From: Ditylenchus dipsaci | Lineage: Eukaryota > Nematoda > Chromadorea > Rhabditida > Anguinidae | Assembly: GCA_004194705.1 (NCBI GenBank) | Contig: SADC01000070.1 | Location: forward strand, 682,001 to 746,000 | Direction of reading: 5' to 3' | Length of the DNA stretch: 64,000 bases | Shown: piece after piece, positions 42,321 to 53,400 of the stretch | Numbering within the stretch: position 1 is the first letter of the stretch | Layout of the letters: each line of letters opens with the position of its first letter | Translations under genes and position numbers: made by a program | Notes under the pieces: model-generated | What the model saw: only the letters and a program-made list of their open reading frames with translations | Databases searched by the model: none | Told to the model about the DNA's origin: nothing

Positions 42321-43495
42321 CAACTGCCGACCATTCTGACTGCCGAGCCCCAATGCCGAAGCCCAACTGCCGACCAATCATCAGGTTTTGATCAAAAGCA
42401 ACATTTTTTATGTCGCACAAAGGATAGAAATAATTTTATTCCGTTATCAAATGAGATTTCGTACCAAGTTTAAGAAAGGGCATGTGGATACTTTTAAAGG
42501 GTACCTTATATCTGCAGCGCCTAGGTCACAGGTTCGACTACCACTGGGTGCACATCCTTTTTTCTTACCCTATTTTTCGTAATTTTCACAAGTTTGTGTA
42601 AAAATGATGCTTAGTCTGTTAACTATACAACAAGACCATCAGCGCAAAGTTTCACAGCTGCCCTGGCTCAGATAAAGGACAAGGCCTGCCCGAAACCTGC
42701 TTTCTGTCTATAAATCTATCATTTTGGGTATTACTTTGATTAGTTTGATCAATATTTGCAGATTTTTACAACTAAACATGCTTTTTTTTTTGTACTAACC
42801 ATACTACTCAAAAGCTCAAAAAAGCATTTTTTGAGTTTAGTCTATAAAAAAATTGAATTTGGAGACCATTCAAAAGTACTTTTTGACTATTTTTTAGAGA
42901 TTTAGGGCTGTATTAGGATAGAAAGACGCAAAAAAAACAATTTCGTGCAAAAGGAATATGTTAAACATAGTTTTGTTGACTGGGACCTACCGCATAAATA
43001 AACTCGGTGTTATACATTTTTATGCATCCAGAGTCACTTTCGAGTGATTTGCGTCTAAGGTATGTGGGTGTGCGCATCTCAATTCTAAGCCGCCAAGCCC
43101 CTGAAGGGTCGCAGAGGCTTGAGAGTTAGAGATGCGCGCACTCACTTAACTTAGACATGATTCCGAGCAAGACTCTTGATCAAAAATGTATATAGAGACT
43201 CTTTTTGCCAAGCTCCAGTGACCAAAACAGGGAAAACAGGCAAATAGTCAAAAGGGTCAAAATGGTTTACAAAATTTATTTGACACATTTGCCTTTTAGT
43301 CATACTTACTCGAAAGAGTAGACCAGAGTTAGTTGGATAATTTATAAAATTTACATTTGTACACACACGGCTATGCATCGTTGAGGAAAAAGGTAAAAGA
43401 TTCTTGAAGCGTTTGCCTTGGTTCAACCCGAGAGAAAAGTTAAATTTTAGCCAGAATTTGGTAAACGGTCGGCAGTTGGAATGGTCGGCAGTTGG
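42321..43495. mobile_element. Element with CAACTGCCGACCATTC ends
   Basis: CAACTGCCGACCATTCTGACTGCCGAGCC at the left; CAACTGCCGACCATTCCAACTGCCGACCG inverted at the right. The word ACTGCCGA is iterated three to four times at the left and twice at the right. It contains an FB1 copy (42968-43245). No clear target duplication. It also includes a B-box-like GGTTCGACTACC at about 42530. Confidence 0.6.
42968..43245. mobile_element. FB1 copy
   Basis: GGGACCTACCGCATAAATAAAC, GAGTCACTTTCGAGTGATTTG, GTGTGCGCATCTCAA, hairpin CCCCTGAAGGG, GAGATGCGCGCACTCACTTA, TTTGCCAAGCTCCAGTGACC. Confidence 0.75.
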
Positions 43496-43880
43496 CCCTC
43501 CTTCAACAAAAGCGGATAAAAAAAAGAATAAAGTGAGCTAAATACAGGCAACAAAAAATGACAAAATTGCTTGGGTGCCTCACTAAAGTTAGCTCCATCT
43601 GGCTACCTCTATCTATGTATCCTTACACAGATAGCACGAGCTGGGTGCATCCATTCGGACACCACCACATGGGTGCCATCATCTGGGTAACTCTACCTGA
43701 ATACCTCTAACTGGGATCCTTTATCGAGCTAACCCATCTCGGTACACCTCCTGATACCAAAATACTATACTACTAGATTAAAAACTGATACTTCTCGGAC
43801 AAACCAACTATAAGTTCAGATTCAGAAATCAAATCGCCTGCAAAATGCCAGAAGTTATGGAAAGAAGCCCTAATATAAAG

Positions 43881-44117
43881 CGAAACCGAAAATGAAATTC
43901 AATACGAAATGAAAACAAAAACGAATCGAAAACGAAATGAAACCGAAAACAAAAACGAAATCGGTTCAAAATGAAATGAAATGAAAACGAAATCAATTTC
44001 AAAACGAATGAAAACGAAAACGAAATTTCGTTTTGGGAGTCCATTCGTTTTCGTTTTCATTTCATTTCGAAATTTCACTTTGATTTCATTTTGCATTTTC
44101 GTATTCGTTTACGAAAA
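43881..44117. repeat. Inverted array of CGAAAACGAAAT words
   Basis: Over fifteen variants of CGAAAACGAAATGAAA on one side, with inverted TTTCGTTTTCGTTTTCATTTC at 44020-44110. Phe/Arg-rich ORFs here are artefacts. By analogy, a word-bearing MITE. Confidence 0.7.
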
Positions 44118-44717
44118 CACTGGTCCTAGCTAAAAAGTGCTTATATTTTCAAACCTGTTAAAGTAATCTGCTCAAACATCAAAATCCATCCATAAACAAT
44201 GTTCAAACACTAATTCACGATGTTTCCAATCTGTCAATTTTTACAGCCACATCCATCCGGCTACACTGCAATCCTTGCCTGAAAACTGACGACTAAATCT
44301 TTTCTTTTCTGCATTTCTGTCTCACTTTCATCAACTCAAATCCAGAGATGATGACCTTCTGCTAAAACACGATTTTCACACTGCCATCCTCTATTTACAT
44401 AAGGCAATCCAAATATTTTATTAGGACTATCAAAAGCAACAGACCTCCAGCGGTTACTAGAAGAAACAACAAATTGGGCAACATTGATTACCTTGAGCCG
44501 CCTTTATCAGGTCAAATTCATCTTTTGTTTTGGCTATTGTGCAACTTTTGTTTTGTTATTACTTACTTTATTATTTTAAAGATTGTAAACGGCTCAATAT
44601 AATGATGATTTCTGCTTTGTTAAAATGCGGCAAAGAGGGTTTGATTTACTGTGGAAGGCTCCTGCCTGTAAGCTAAATGTACTTGCTAAGGTGTAGCTGC
44701 GTATAATGGATTAAAGG
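44118..44717. other. Non-coding stretch, nothing recognised
   Basis: AT-rich with no supported exon. Confidence 0.4.
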
Positions 44718-45275
44718 TAAGCTTTTGTTAAGGTGGTATTTAATTGGCCATAGAATTGTGAAAAATGGCCATAGAATACTGAATTTTGGCCATAGATCTG
44801 TGTTAGCCATAGAATATTGAAAAATGGCCATAGATTTTTGAAAAATGGCCATAGATTTCTGAAAATTGGCCATAGATTTCTGAATTTTAGCCATACCGCT
44901 CGAAATAATGTTTCAACCACTTTTTAGATGCTCTTGGACCTGAAGCATCCTGAAAAGATGTTTTAAGGGTGTCGATGACAATTTTCCGAGCATTTTGTTG
45001 ACCGAAATTGACTTTTGGCCTGAGCGACCAATGGTCGGAAAAATTACAGAATTTTTTTTCTCGGAAAAGTGTCATCGACACGCTCAAAACATCTTTTCAG
45101 TATGTTTCAGGTCCAAGAGCATCTTACAAAGTGGTTGAAACATGATTTCTAGCGAGTATGGTTAAAATTCAGAGATCTATGGCCAATTTTCAGAAATCTA
45201 TGGCCATTTTTCAGTATTCTATGGCCAAAATTCAGTATTCTATGGCCAATTTTAAATATAACCCTTTTGTTAACA
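44718..45275. repeat. Palindrome with TTCAGAAATCTATGGCCAATTT units
   Basis: The left arm repeats AATGGCCATAGATTTCTGAA six to eight times, then CCATACCGCTCGAAAT...AACCACTTTTTAGATGCTCTTGGACCTGAA; the right arm is the inverse. TGTCGATGACAATTTTCCGA / TCGGAAAAGTGTCATCGACA lie near the centre (45000). Confidence 0.8.
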
Positions 45276-45277
45276 CG

Positions 45278-45912
45278 GAAAGGCTATGCGTATCAAATTA
45301 TACGTTTTGTGCAAAATTTGCGCTGAGCACGATGGCTGAAAAAAAAATCGGAAACAGAAGGGTATCTAACCAGTATAACAGTATTTGAAAATAAGCAATT
45401 TTCACCTTCACCAACACCTAGAAATCACTGGTACTTGTTCAATTTATGTACAACAAAATCTCAAAATGCAGGGCACGATCAGAGCTTTCTTTTGCACATT
45501 GATTGCTAGCGAACTTATCATAGTTTCACAGAAAATTTTCGTTTTTTCTTTTCACTCGAGACAACAAACGTTCAAATATGTTGCGAAATTGATTTTTGAC
45601 AAGTGACTTGTGAAAGAGAAATTGAAAATTTTCTGTGAAATTATAATTACTCTGCTACAAAATTTATACGTAAAGATAGGTAAATATAGGTAAAAAATTT
45701 TCAGATGTTACACGACCAGGTTGTATATAAGTTGAGCAAGTACCACTGATTTCTAGGTGGCTGAGAAAACTAAGTGGCAGAAGAAAACAACCTATTTTCA
45801 AATGCTCTTTTACCCGTTGTATTCACTCTGTTTCCGAAATTTTTTCAGCCGACGTGCTTAGCGTGAAATTTTGCACAAAAGACATAGTTTGTAAAACACA
45901 GCCTTTCCCGTT
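45278..45912. repeat. Foldback, arms AGGCTATGCGTATCAAA... / ...CAAAAGACATAGTTTGT
   Basis: Imperfect inverted repeat with landmarks ACCTAGAAATCACTGGTACTTG / CAAGTACCACTGATTTCTAGGT and CACAGAAAATTTTC / GAAAATTTTCTGTG, centre near 45590. More diverged than the palindromes at 26915 and 37821, so probably older. Confidence 0.7.
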
Positions 45913-46076
45913 TTAATAAAATTGATTGTTCGATCTATTTTAAGGTTAAACAAATATCGATTTTCACTGAAAAGCAAAAGTTGTGAAGCGAAAATATGAC
46001 CAGCAAAATTCTTTACCGACTTCTTGATCAAATAACAGTTGTATCGCTATCACCGCAGACGACATCAGTTGTGGTA

Positions 46077-46257
46077 CAGTCAAACCTCGATAATCCGCCA
46101 CCCCGCTACCGCCCCCTCGATAAACCGCCAGCCTCGATAAGCCCGATTGGCTGGCCGTCAGAGAAACTCATCAAAGTTTACCCCGCTAAACCGCCACCTC
46201 GATAATCCGCCACCCTCGGATCGGTCCATGGGGTGGCGGATTATCGAGGTTTGACTG
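46077..46257. mobile_element. Tigger-like MITE, word CTCGATAATCCGCCACC
   Basis: TA-flanked ends TACAGTCAAACCTCGATAAT and inverse. About five copies of CTCGATAANCCGCCA. A GGTCCATGGGG block lies before the right end. Confidence 0.87.
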
Positions 46258-46475
46258 TAGTTTCAGAACGGTATATAGCTTCTGCAGAAGAATGGCGCAA
46301 TCATGAGACATGTTTTGGAAATAATTTGGGAAAATGATTTTAGGTTTACCCAACATAGTTTTTATTTCAAACCGTAGTTTTAGCTCTTGCATAGCCAGAG
46401 GCGGAAAATAAATATATAAAATTTCATGCAAAATATTTTTTGGGTTTCATTAAAGGGAGTGGGTGAAAGCTGTTA

Positions 46476-46656
46476 CAGCCATACTCAATTTACGAACCGT
46501 CGATTTAACGAAACTCTTGATTTAACGAACTTTTTTAAACGCCTATTCGGCCAGCAATTAAATAAAATGACTGATATTAACTCTTGATTTAACAAATCTT
46601 GGTTTAACGAACATTTTTGGCGGTCCCCAGGGGTTCGTTTAATCGAGAGTTGACTG
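46476..46656. mobile_element. Tigger-like MITE, word CTCGATTTAACGAAC
   Basis: Ends TACAGCCATACTCAATTTAC and inverted TACAGTCAACTCTCGATTAA. GATTTAACGAAC is repeated about five times. GGTCCCCAGGGG block before the right end. Confidence 0.85.
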
Positions 46657-47119
46657 TAATGAGATAGTCTTGACACGAAAGGCTTAATCATAGTTTTTTT
46701 ATTTTAAATGTGGTTTCAGAGCCAACCAAGCCCCCCCCCCGTCAGAAATTCCTGCGTACGCACTGATTCTTGTAGATTTTCAAGTAGGTGTATAGTTTTT
46801 TGACCCGGAAAAGAGATAAAATAGAGAGACGTGTCTATTTACCGAGAGTCGGCTGAAATTTTCAAAATTTTGAAGCAAATATTGTTTAAATTAGACGAAA
46901 ATATTTTTATCGCAAGTAAGCAATTTTCGTAAGCAGCGGAACTTTTATTTTAGACTGGCGACATTCTTGTGGCCATAGATGGCACCAACTTAGAAGCAGC
47001 TGATCACTTCAAAGTGGTCGATTTTTTCCGACGGGCAATCAAAAGAAAGAAATGCTTATCACTTTTCGAGTAAAAATTTAATTTTACAAATTTTTCAAAC
47101 TAAAAAGACAATTTTTCAG

Positions 47120-50100
47120 CACTGCAATATGAGAAATGAAGAAGTTTCTGTGCCTAAACCTCATTATCAAAAGTCTAGGAAAAGTATGAAGGTAGAGAGT
47201 GTATACAGCAATCAAGTAGCTGGGTCATCTTCCAGCTCCAACTGTCAGTCTGATTGGTTTGACACTCTTCGACGTACACGTGCTAGAGTTTCCTTGTTCG
47301 GAGACAATGCTAGAGGTATTTTTACAGCGAACACGTCCTAGCTCTGCTGGTTTTTTTGAAATCCACCGTATTCTCTCTAAAAGAACCACACGTGGTTCTA
47401 TTTTTCACACTCCTTGGGGGGGGGGGGGGGAGGGGTTGGTCGTTCTCATGTAGAGTGTGGTTCTATTTTCCAACCCTCTCAAGATATCCAAACCTTGCAG
47501 CATACCGTATATTCTCTATTAGAAGGCCCCTCTCTATTAGAAGGCCCCTCTCTAATAGAAGGCCTCCTTGAGGATCTATATATCAGCCTAGAAAAAAAAT
47601 TCGCTCTAAAAAATAGATATAGTGTAAACTGGGCGTCCCCCTGAAACAGAACAGGTTTCAAAACTCATAAACACTCTAGAGATTTATTCATTATTAAACA
47701 CATTTAGCTATAGTAAACAGTCCGTGTCTCTTTCCACCTTGGTCCCATGTTGTTTTTTTTGGTATAGTTTTCAATCATATCTTCATAATCATGCACAATC
47801 TTTTTCACAGCCATTTAGCTGTAATAAGCAATCGTTTAGAAAAATTGAAAAATTTCAAACAAACTGTAAAAAGATTACTGGTACAAAAAACAAGAAAAAT
47901 CTTAAAATTACATTAAAAAACAACAGGGGACCAAGGCAAAAAAATACACGGATTGTTTATTAGAGTCTACTTTTTCTTGCGCTTCCTCGAGACCGATCTC
48001 TTGTATCAGCTCAACCAACTTCATCTCATCATGCGCGAGCTTCACCTTTCCTCGACCAATTGGAACCGGCCCAACTTTCTTGAAGCAGTGGACGGCGTCG
48101 TTCTCACATCTATCGGTGGCATTGGGAACTGACTCAACGATGAGCTCCTTCGAGAGATTCTCCCAGGCTTCGGCATCCATTGGAGTAGACGGATATTAGC
48201 TCAGCTTGAAATTCAAAAGTTGTAAATTCAGGCTCTCGACCACGCCGAATATGAGTTCAGATTCAAACAGCTGTTAAATAAGCCTTTGATCAAAATAAAA
48301 ATTTGTGCAGCGAATTCAAAAAAATCGATAAAACATAATGCTCACACAACGCAAGAATTCACTGAACACATTTCAATTATAAAACCCATGAAACTATTTA
48401 ATTCCAATTCGTATAATTGAATTTCAAGGCTAAATGTATTCGAAATCTCGGCGAAGCTGCCGAATGCTAGAGTTGACACGGAATTCCAGTTCCGGTCCGG
48501 TTTACAGGAATTCCGGTCTTTTTTGAATTCTGTTTCCGGTCAAATATAAATTCTGAGCCCAACTCTATCATAATTATGCTCCTGCTCGGCTGATTTTGAA
48601 AGCGTATTTTAAACTTTTGAACCAATTTTCCTTGTTAAATATCAATATACAGTCTACTCTCGTTACAGTGTAGCTCGCGGGATCGGAAAAATATACACTA
48701 TATCGAGGGTTACACTATATAGAGGGTACACTATAAGCTAGTTTGCTTTGAGCTGACTAAGTGAGGTTGAAAAAATATACACTATATCGAGATCTACACT
48801 GCATCGAGGGTACACTGTGGACTGTATACAAAAAATCATGTAAACCGGCAGCGATTTTATTCGAAAACTCTTTTTTTTGACTTCGGGTTCCGGTTTTCAT
48901 AAATCTAAAATTCCGGTTCCGGTTTTCACGCATCTAGAATTCCGGTTTCCGGTTCCGGTTCAAACATCGACTCCGAGCCAACTCTACCGAATACCCTTGG
49001 GATTGACGGTGCAAAAGGTGTGTAATAGGTGAAAAATGAGTGAAAAGCTGGTTTAGGAAAAATACTCTTTGGAGGGGTAGCGGGTACTAGATATCAGCAC
49101 CAGTTTACGTCAAATATTTGGTCGAAAAAATGTTTGCGCTAGTTCTTCCTGGCCGAAAATCGGAAGCTAGGAAGTGTCTTTCATTATTTCGTATTTCGTA
49201 TATAATATTCTTTTTGTTTAGATAAAACATCTGCAAATAACAATGGTCTTTCTGAATCCTCACATAACGCACGAATCATTTCAACTCCTACAGTCGCTTT
49301 ACGACGCCGTTCAACAAAAAGGTAACTGCTTAAGCTTAGTGTCAATGATGGGCAGGTACGGTAATAATCCCCGCCCCCATATGGACATTATATCTGAACC
49401 TAGAGCAGACATTTTGCAAATCTGTTTTTTGCGTTTTCTTGATTAGCATGAGCACTCCTGATGAAACTTTTCAGATTTCGGTTGAGTACCCAAATTTTCG
49501 AAATCGACCTTAAGCTTATTTGATTTGTTAGGGGTTCAAAAACGATTCCTTATGCAGGTTCAATATAGAAAATACGGTATATCGAATGAAACGTATTTTA
49601 CAGAAATTTTTGCAATATTCTAAACAAGACAGAATTAGCAAAAGCCATCAAAATTTGTAGAAAAAATTTAAATGTCGGCAGGTAAGAGCCTCCGAGCGGC
49701 AACGGTCACCTTTATCATAGTGGTTTTTGTCAGAGTGATCACCTCTAAAATTAATTTTATTTTATTTTCAACTTTCCATTTTCAGACAGAGCCTTTTTGT
49801 GGAGCCGATCAAGCCTGCATTGCCTCAGCAGATCCACTTAATTGGAGATGAGGAAGATTGCGATATAGTTGCTGTGTTTGTGGTGCAATTCCTAGGCAAG
49901 GCGGCCTTTCAAACAAACACTGACCCTTCTTTGACCGTTGATAAGGTCAGCTTTATAGAGTTATTAATTATTCACGAAGGAAAATTGTAAAGGAATTTTT
50001 TCTTTTCCCTTTTTTACTTATTTGAATATAGTGTTTAAACGACTCTTAAGTAATTTTTATATGCTTAAAACGGTAAAAAACTTGTTTTCTAACATTTTTC

Positions 50101-53100
50101 TACACAAAAATAGATTTTTTGAAAACAATTTTTGACCGAAGCTTGACTTTTTGTCTTGGGGTAAATCAAGGTAAACTACTTTATATTAGAATATTCTACC
50201 ACATTTTGGTCACTGGAGCTAGGCAAAAGCCTCTGAATGCATTTTTCGATGAAGAGTCTTGCTCAGAATCATGTCTAAGGTAAGTGAGTGCGCGCATCTC
50301 TAACTCTCGAGCCCTTCGGGGCTCAGGGGTTTGGAGTTGAGATGCGCACACCACATACCTTAGATACAAATCACTCGGAAGTTACTCTGGATGCATAAAA
50401 ACATGCATACCAGAGTTTCTTTGTGCGGTAGGTCGTAAAACTAGTTCAAATTCTATTTTTTGGGGGTATTCAGGATCGCCTTGGGGGACCAAGCCGAAAA
50501 GTCAAATTTTGGCCAAAAAAAATTTTCAAAAATACATTTTTTGTGTGGAAAAATGTCAGAAAATAAATTTTATTTCGTTTTAAGCATATAAAAATGACTT
50601 ATGAGTCGTTTAAACACTATTTTTGAAATAATAAGTGCCCGAAATTTAAAGCTTGGTTCCGCCTGCTGATTTTTTTAAATTTTTTTTTGAATTTTGACAA
50701 ATTGAGGCTAACGCTCAGGGTAAGCCAGCACTCACAAACGTTTGGTTTAAACATTTTTTAACTAAATTTTTTTTGCAAAAAAATTAACAGGGAGGATCAA
50801 GGCATGAAAAAATTTCATTTCCGAGCAAAACTGAACATCAATAATTGGAGCCCGTCTAGGGCTCTGAAGTGACTAGCACTTTTTGGTAGACTGCAAAATA
50901 TTCTATGACCAGCGTTTTTGTCGAACAAGCGGCAGTCTGTACTTAGAAAAAGTGACTTCATCTCGGCCTGATCCTCATGCCTTAAGTAAAGTTGAATAAA
51001 TAAAACTTGGTGAGATAATACTCGTAGGTTTCAAAAAACTGAATTCGTTACACCCCTGCCACCTCCCTCCTTTTTCTTTTTACCTGATTTTTTAAGTTTT
51101 CAAATTCTTTTAAAACAGATATACCAATATTTGACTGTTTGAATTCAGGCATTGACAGGAGTGTCCCATCACGTCATTCAATATGCTGTATTAAGAATAT
51201 ACGAGACAAAGGTGCTTTATCTAATTTTCAAATTTATTCCAAGCTCACTTTTCAGCTTATGCTCTCTTTGGACGAATCACCTTTTTTGTCACTTTGCCCT
51301 ACCAAAGCATCGTCCAGGCAGCTCATAGTCGGACTAATTTTGCTGTCTTTGGTGTGATTTCTTATGAATCAGACGAACGTGACAACTACTTGTGCTATGT
51401 CTTCTCTGTGGATGAGCATTTTGCTGAGCACTTCAGGCATAAAGCATTTGCTGTTGACCATCAGATCAAATGCAGGTGTAAATTTTGTTTTTGGTTGATG
51501 ATAACAAAAACGTAATTTTCGCTTGTGCTGCAAGGCACGGTCGATCCTTTCCTAATAAAAGACTCTCATTCGCCAAAAAAAAACTTAGCCGAGCTTTTAC
51601 GGGCCCGCAAGCAATATTTCTGGCTCTAGTGCCAAATCCGATGTACTTGTGGCTTTTTGTGTAGCTTGTGCTTAGGCACAGAGTAAGCAGAGCAGTAAGA
51701 ACGGGCTCAAACATGTGTTCCTCGAAAAATGTTCAAGTCCTTTGTAACATACACTGGGCTACGCTTGTGCCTAAGTAAGATGGCACTTATGCACTTTCGG
51801 CGCGCATTTTATATTGATTTGAGAAGATATTGAAGATATTTTCTGAACCTTTAATAAACACAGTCAACCCTCGATTTAACGGCCCTCGATTTAACGGCAC
51901 CCTCGATTAAACGGCACCCAAAAATAGACCGATTTAGTCAGCATTGACTAAGATTTAGTCAAAGTGAACCCTCGATTTAACTGCACCCTCAATTTAACGG
52001 CACCCGGACCCGGTCCTAGGGGTGCCGTTAAATCGAGGGTCAACTGTAAGTAAATCGATTTTTTGGAAAAAATTTCAACCTATATTCAAGTTTTTGCCTT
52101 GGGGGTACAAGACGAGTCAAGATTTTGGTAAATTTTTCGTCACAATTTTTTCCCAAAATTTAGTGTTTAGAAGTGCATGAGTATCAGCAAGATCCAATAA
52201 TTACTAATAAAAATCGACGACAGGGTGACCTATGTAAAAATAAACGAAATTCAGGCAATGTGGCCAAATTACATATGGTGCTGTGTCAGTGCCATAATGT
52301 GTTGGGACTGGTTTAAGCATGGCATTTAGATGGGCCAATAGGGGTACGTAAGGTACATACCAGATTGAGAAATTAAGCGAAAATCGACCTTAGTAGCGAA
52401 TAACCTTCGCCGCCAACCCCCCCCCCTCCAACGACTTTCACCTTTTTTACTTTAGTAAAAAGTACCCAAATTTATATCCAGACCCCGGAAAATGTGCGCA
52501 AACTCTTTATTAGTCACAACTTCCGTACGCTGGCCTACGTCCAAGCATAAGAGCTAAGCCAAAACGTCTTGTTTGCAAGGGTAGTTACAGCAATTTTTAA
52601 AGGTCGTATTTTGGGGGGGGGGGGAGGCGGGGTGGTGAATTTAATCGCTACTAGCGCCCGAAAATCATATTTTCGACATTGATTTAAATTTATAAAGCGA
52701 TGGGCTGGCTACTAATAGCGAGCCACAGGGAAAACAAATTCAACTATGAAGCGACCTCCCACAATCCTCATTGAAAATGTGACCGGCCTTTCAGCCCAAA
52801 ACACATTGATGAAAATTATAATGATCGCTCCATTCGTGGTAAATACTTGCACCACGAGGCCGTTGAAACACCCTGCCGCATATATATTATACTTGAAAAT
52901 TATATAAAAATGGTTTGCAGAAAGCATGAATCAAATTACTGACTGAAACGATGCTTTTTTCTAAATAATAAAAAAATTTAGACAAAACAAAGATTTTGAC
53001 TGCAAAACCACTTGTACCCTATTCCCCAGCAACTGCTACGACATAATCTCGTCCATCAACTACATCCTCGAAGACTATTCTCAGCCTGCTGCCAAATCAA

Positions 53101-53400
53101 CTAAGCGATGCTCCAGTTTCAGCAAAATGCAAAATACCACTGTGGCTAAGTTCCTACAGCAATTCAGCAAGCAAGAAAAAGCTGAAAAGTGGGTCGTTGA
53201 AATTAAAATATTTCTTTTGATCATTAAATTTTTCAGTCCATCCGATTTGACCTTGCAAACCAACCAAATCAATATACAACAAGCAGACGATGATTGTTCA
53301 ACGATAATAGACTTCAGCAATAGCAGTTCAAACGACGAAGATGTGCTGCAACAAAAAGTAGGAGAACTTTTTTTTGAAATCAAGCCTGTGAAAAATCATT
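47120..53400 (+). CDS. Gene 2: PTB/PID-domain-like adaptor protein, seven exons
   Basis: Exons 47129-47315, 49222-49321, 49786-49945, 51149-51211, 51256-51475, 52982-53188 and 53237 to at least 53357. Splice phases match at every junction (1, 2, 0, 0, 2, 2). The protein has a Ser-rich basic N-terminus, a PTB-like fold (first strand VFVVQFLGKAAF; helix GVSHHVIQYAVLRIYE; strands LMLSLDES, LPYQSIVQAAHS, FAVFGVISYE, NYLCYVFSV) and an acidic, Ser/Asp-rich tail. PTB adaptors bind NPxY-type tails of membrane receptors at the cytoplasmic face; here that role is inferred. A T6 run at 51280-51285 is one T short of keeping frame in exon 5. Introns hold several transposons. Confidence 0.68.
47129..47315 (+). 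CDS. Gene 2, exon 1
   Basis: ATG 47129 lies 9 nt after the acceptor AATTTTTCAG. Reads MRNEEVSVPKPHYQKSRKSMK, a Ser/Asn-rich linker (SSSSSNCQSDWFDTLRRTR), then VSLFGDNAR, to donor AGAG|GTATTT in phase 1. The nearby acceptor again suggests trans-splicing or a tiny UTR exon. Confidence 0.62.
47366..47600. mobile_element. Two CCGTAT(A)TTCTCTNTAAAAG / ATTAGAAGGCCC ends
   Basis: CACCGTATTCTCTCTAAAAG at 47366 with a direct repeat of GTGTGGTTCTATTTT (about 47395 and 47455), and TACCGTATATTCTCTATTAG at 47505 followed by three CTCTATTAGAAGGCCC units. No matching right ends, so partial copies. A G12 tract lies between them. All in intron 1 of gene 2. Confidence 0.45.
47938..48180 (-). CDS. Unknown coding segment, antisense in gene 2 intron 1
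   Basis: Starts MDAEAWENLSKELIVESVPN, then ATDRCENDAVHCFKKVGPVP, GRGKVKLAHDEMKLVELIQE and GLEEAQEK, then a possible donor (AAA|GTAGAC), after which the frame runs into the GGGGACCAAGG repeat. Codon use and GC content are gene-like. It is probably a fragment of another gene or of a mobile element; no family recognised. Confidence 0.45.
48468..48986. mobile_element. hAT-like element with iterated TTCCGGTTCCGGTTT word
   Basis: Ends TAGAGTTGACACGGAATTCC and, inverted, TAGAGTTGGCTCGGAGTCG. Flanks CCGAATGC (48460-48467) and CCGAATAC (48987-48994), 7 of 8 identical. AATTCCGGTTCCGGTTT words lie at both sides (48485-48545 and 48885-48960). Carries a Tigger MITE. Lies in intron 1 of gene 2. Confidence 0.82.
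48650..48824. mobile_element. Tigger-like MITE, word CACTATATCGAGGGTA
   Basis: TACAGTCTACTCTCGTTACA at the left and (inverted) TACAGTCCACAGTGTACCC at the right. TACACTATATCGAGGGT is repeated about five times. More degenerate than its sisters. Nested in the hAT-like element. Confidence 0.72.
49222..49321 (+). CDS. Gene 2, exon 2
   Basis: After TTTTTGTTTAG the phase-1 frame reads DKTSANNNGLSESSHNARII, then STPTVALRRRSTK, to AAAAAG|GTAACT in phase 2. Basic cluster RRRSTKR. The longest overlapping ORF is in another frame and is not the coding one. Confidence 0.62.
49786..49945 (+). CDS. Gene 2, exon 3 (start of PTB domain)
   Basis: After TTTTCAG; enters in phase 2 and reads QSLFVEPIKPALPQQIHLIG, then DEEDCDIVAVFVVQFLGKAA, FQTNTDPSLTVDK, leaving in phase 0 at AAG|GTCAGC. 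VFVVQFLGKAAF fits the first strand of a PTB domain. Confidence 0.66.
50027..50632. mobile_element. FB1 copy in gene 2 intron 3
   Basis: Outer arms ATAGTGTTTAAACGACTCTTAAGTAATTTT and AAAATGACTTATGAGTCGTTTAAACACTATTT. Core 50196-50445 with AAGGTAAGTGAGTGCGCGC, hairpin GAGCCCTTCGGGGCTC, GAGATGCGCACACCACATACC. It shares its outer arms with the copy at 1583. CCTTGGGGGACCAAGC follows at 50479. Confidence 0.8.
51149..51211 (+). CDS. Gene 2, exon 4 (PTB helix)
   Basis: 63 nt between TTGAATTCAG and AAG|GTGCTT, phase 0 both sides: ALTGVSHHVIQYAVLRIYETK, consistent with the first PTB helix. The following intron is only 44 nt. Confidence 0.58.
51256..51475 (+). CDS. Gene 2, exon 5 (PTB core, frame break)
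   Basis: Starts LMLSLDESPF in phase 0. After the T6 run (51280-51285) the sensible frame is shifted by one, continuing TLPYQSIVQAAHSRTNF, AVFGVISYESDERDNYLCYV, FSVDEHFAEHFRHKAF and VDHQIKC, to CAG|GTGTAA in phase 2. One missing T explains the shift. It may be a sequencing error in a homopolymer or a real mutation that would inactivate the gene. Confidence 0.62.
51861..52046. mobile_element. Tigger-like MITE, word CTCGATTTAACGGCACC
   Basis: CAGTCAACCCTCGATTTAAC and its inverse at 52030-52046. Five copies of TCGATTTAACGGCACC. CCGGTCCTAGGGG before the right end. In intron 5 of gene 2. Confidence 0.87.
52464..52665. repeat. ~190-bp direct repeat with G-tract, copy 1
   Basis: AGTACCCAAATTTATATCCAGACC...GTCACAACTTCCGTACGCTGGCC...GTAGTTACAGCAATTTTTAAAGGTCG followed by a G13 tract and CGCTACTAGCGCC. 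Copy 2 is at 56163-56348. Same G-tract family as 32908 and 63078. Confidence 0.75.
52982..53188 (+). CDS. Gene 2, exon 6
   Basis: After AAAAAATTTAG; phase 2. Reads QNKDFDCKTTCTLFPSNCYD, then IISSINYILEDYSQPAAKST, then MQNTTVAKFLQQFSKQEKAE. Ends AA|GTGGGT in phase 2; the next intron is 48 nt. A diverged copy exists at 37316. Confidence 0.6.

Noticed and set aside
43151..43426. 91-codon minus-strand ORF
   Set aside because: Its C-terminal half is the FB1 core; no supporting splice sites.
51294..51515. Treating the 73-codon ORF as a stand-alone gene
   Set aside because: It is exon 5 of gene 2 plus read-through into the intron; upstream exons fix the frame.
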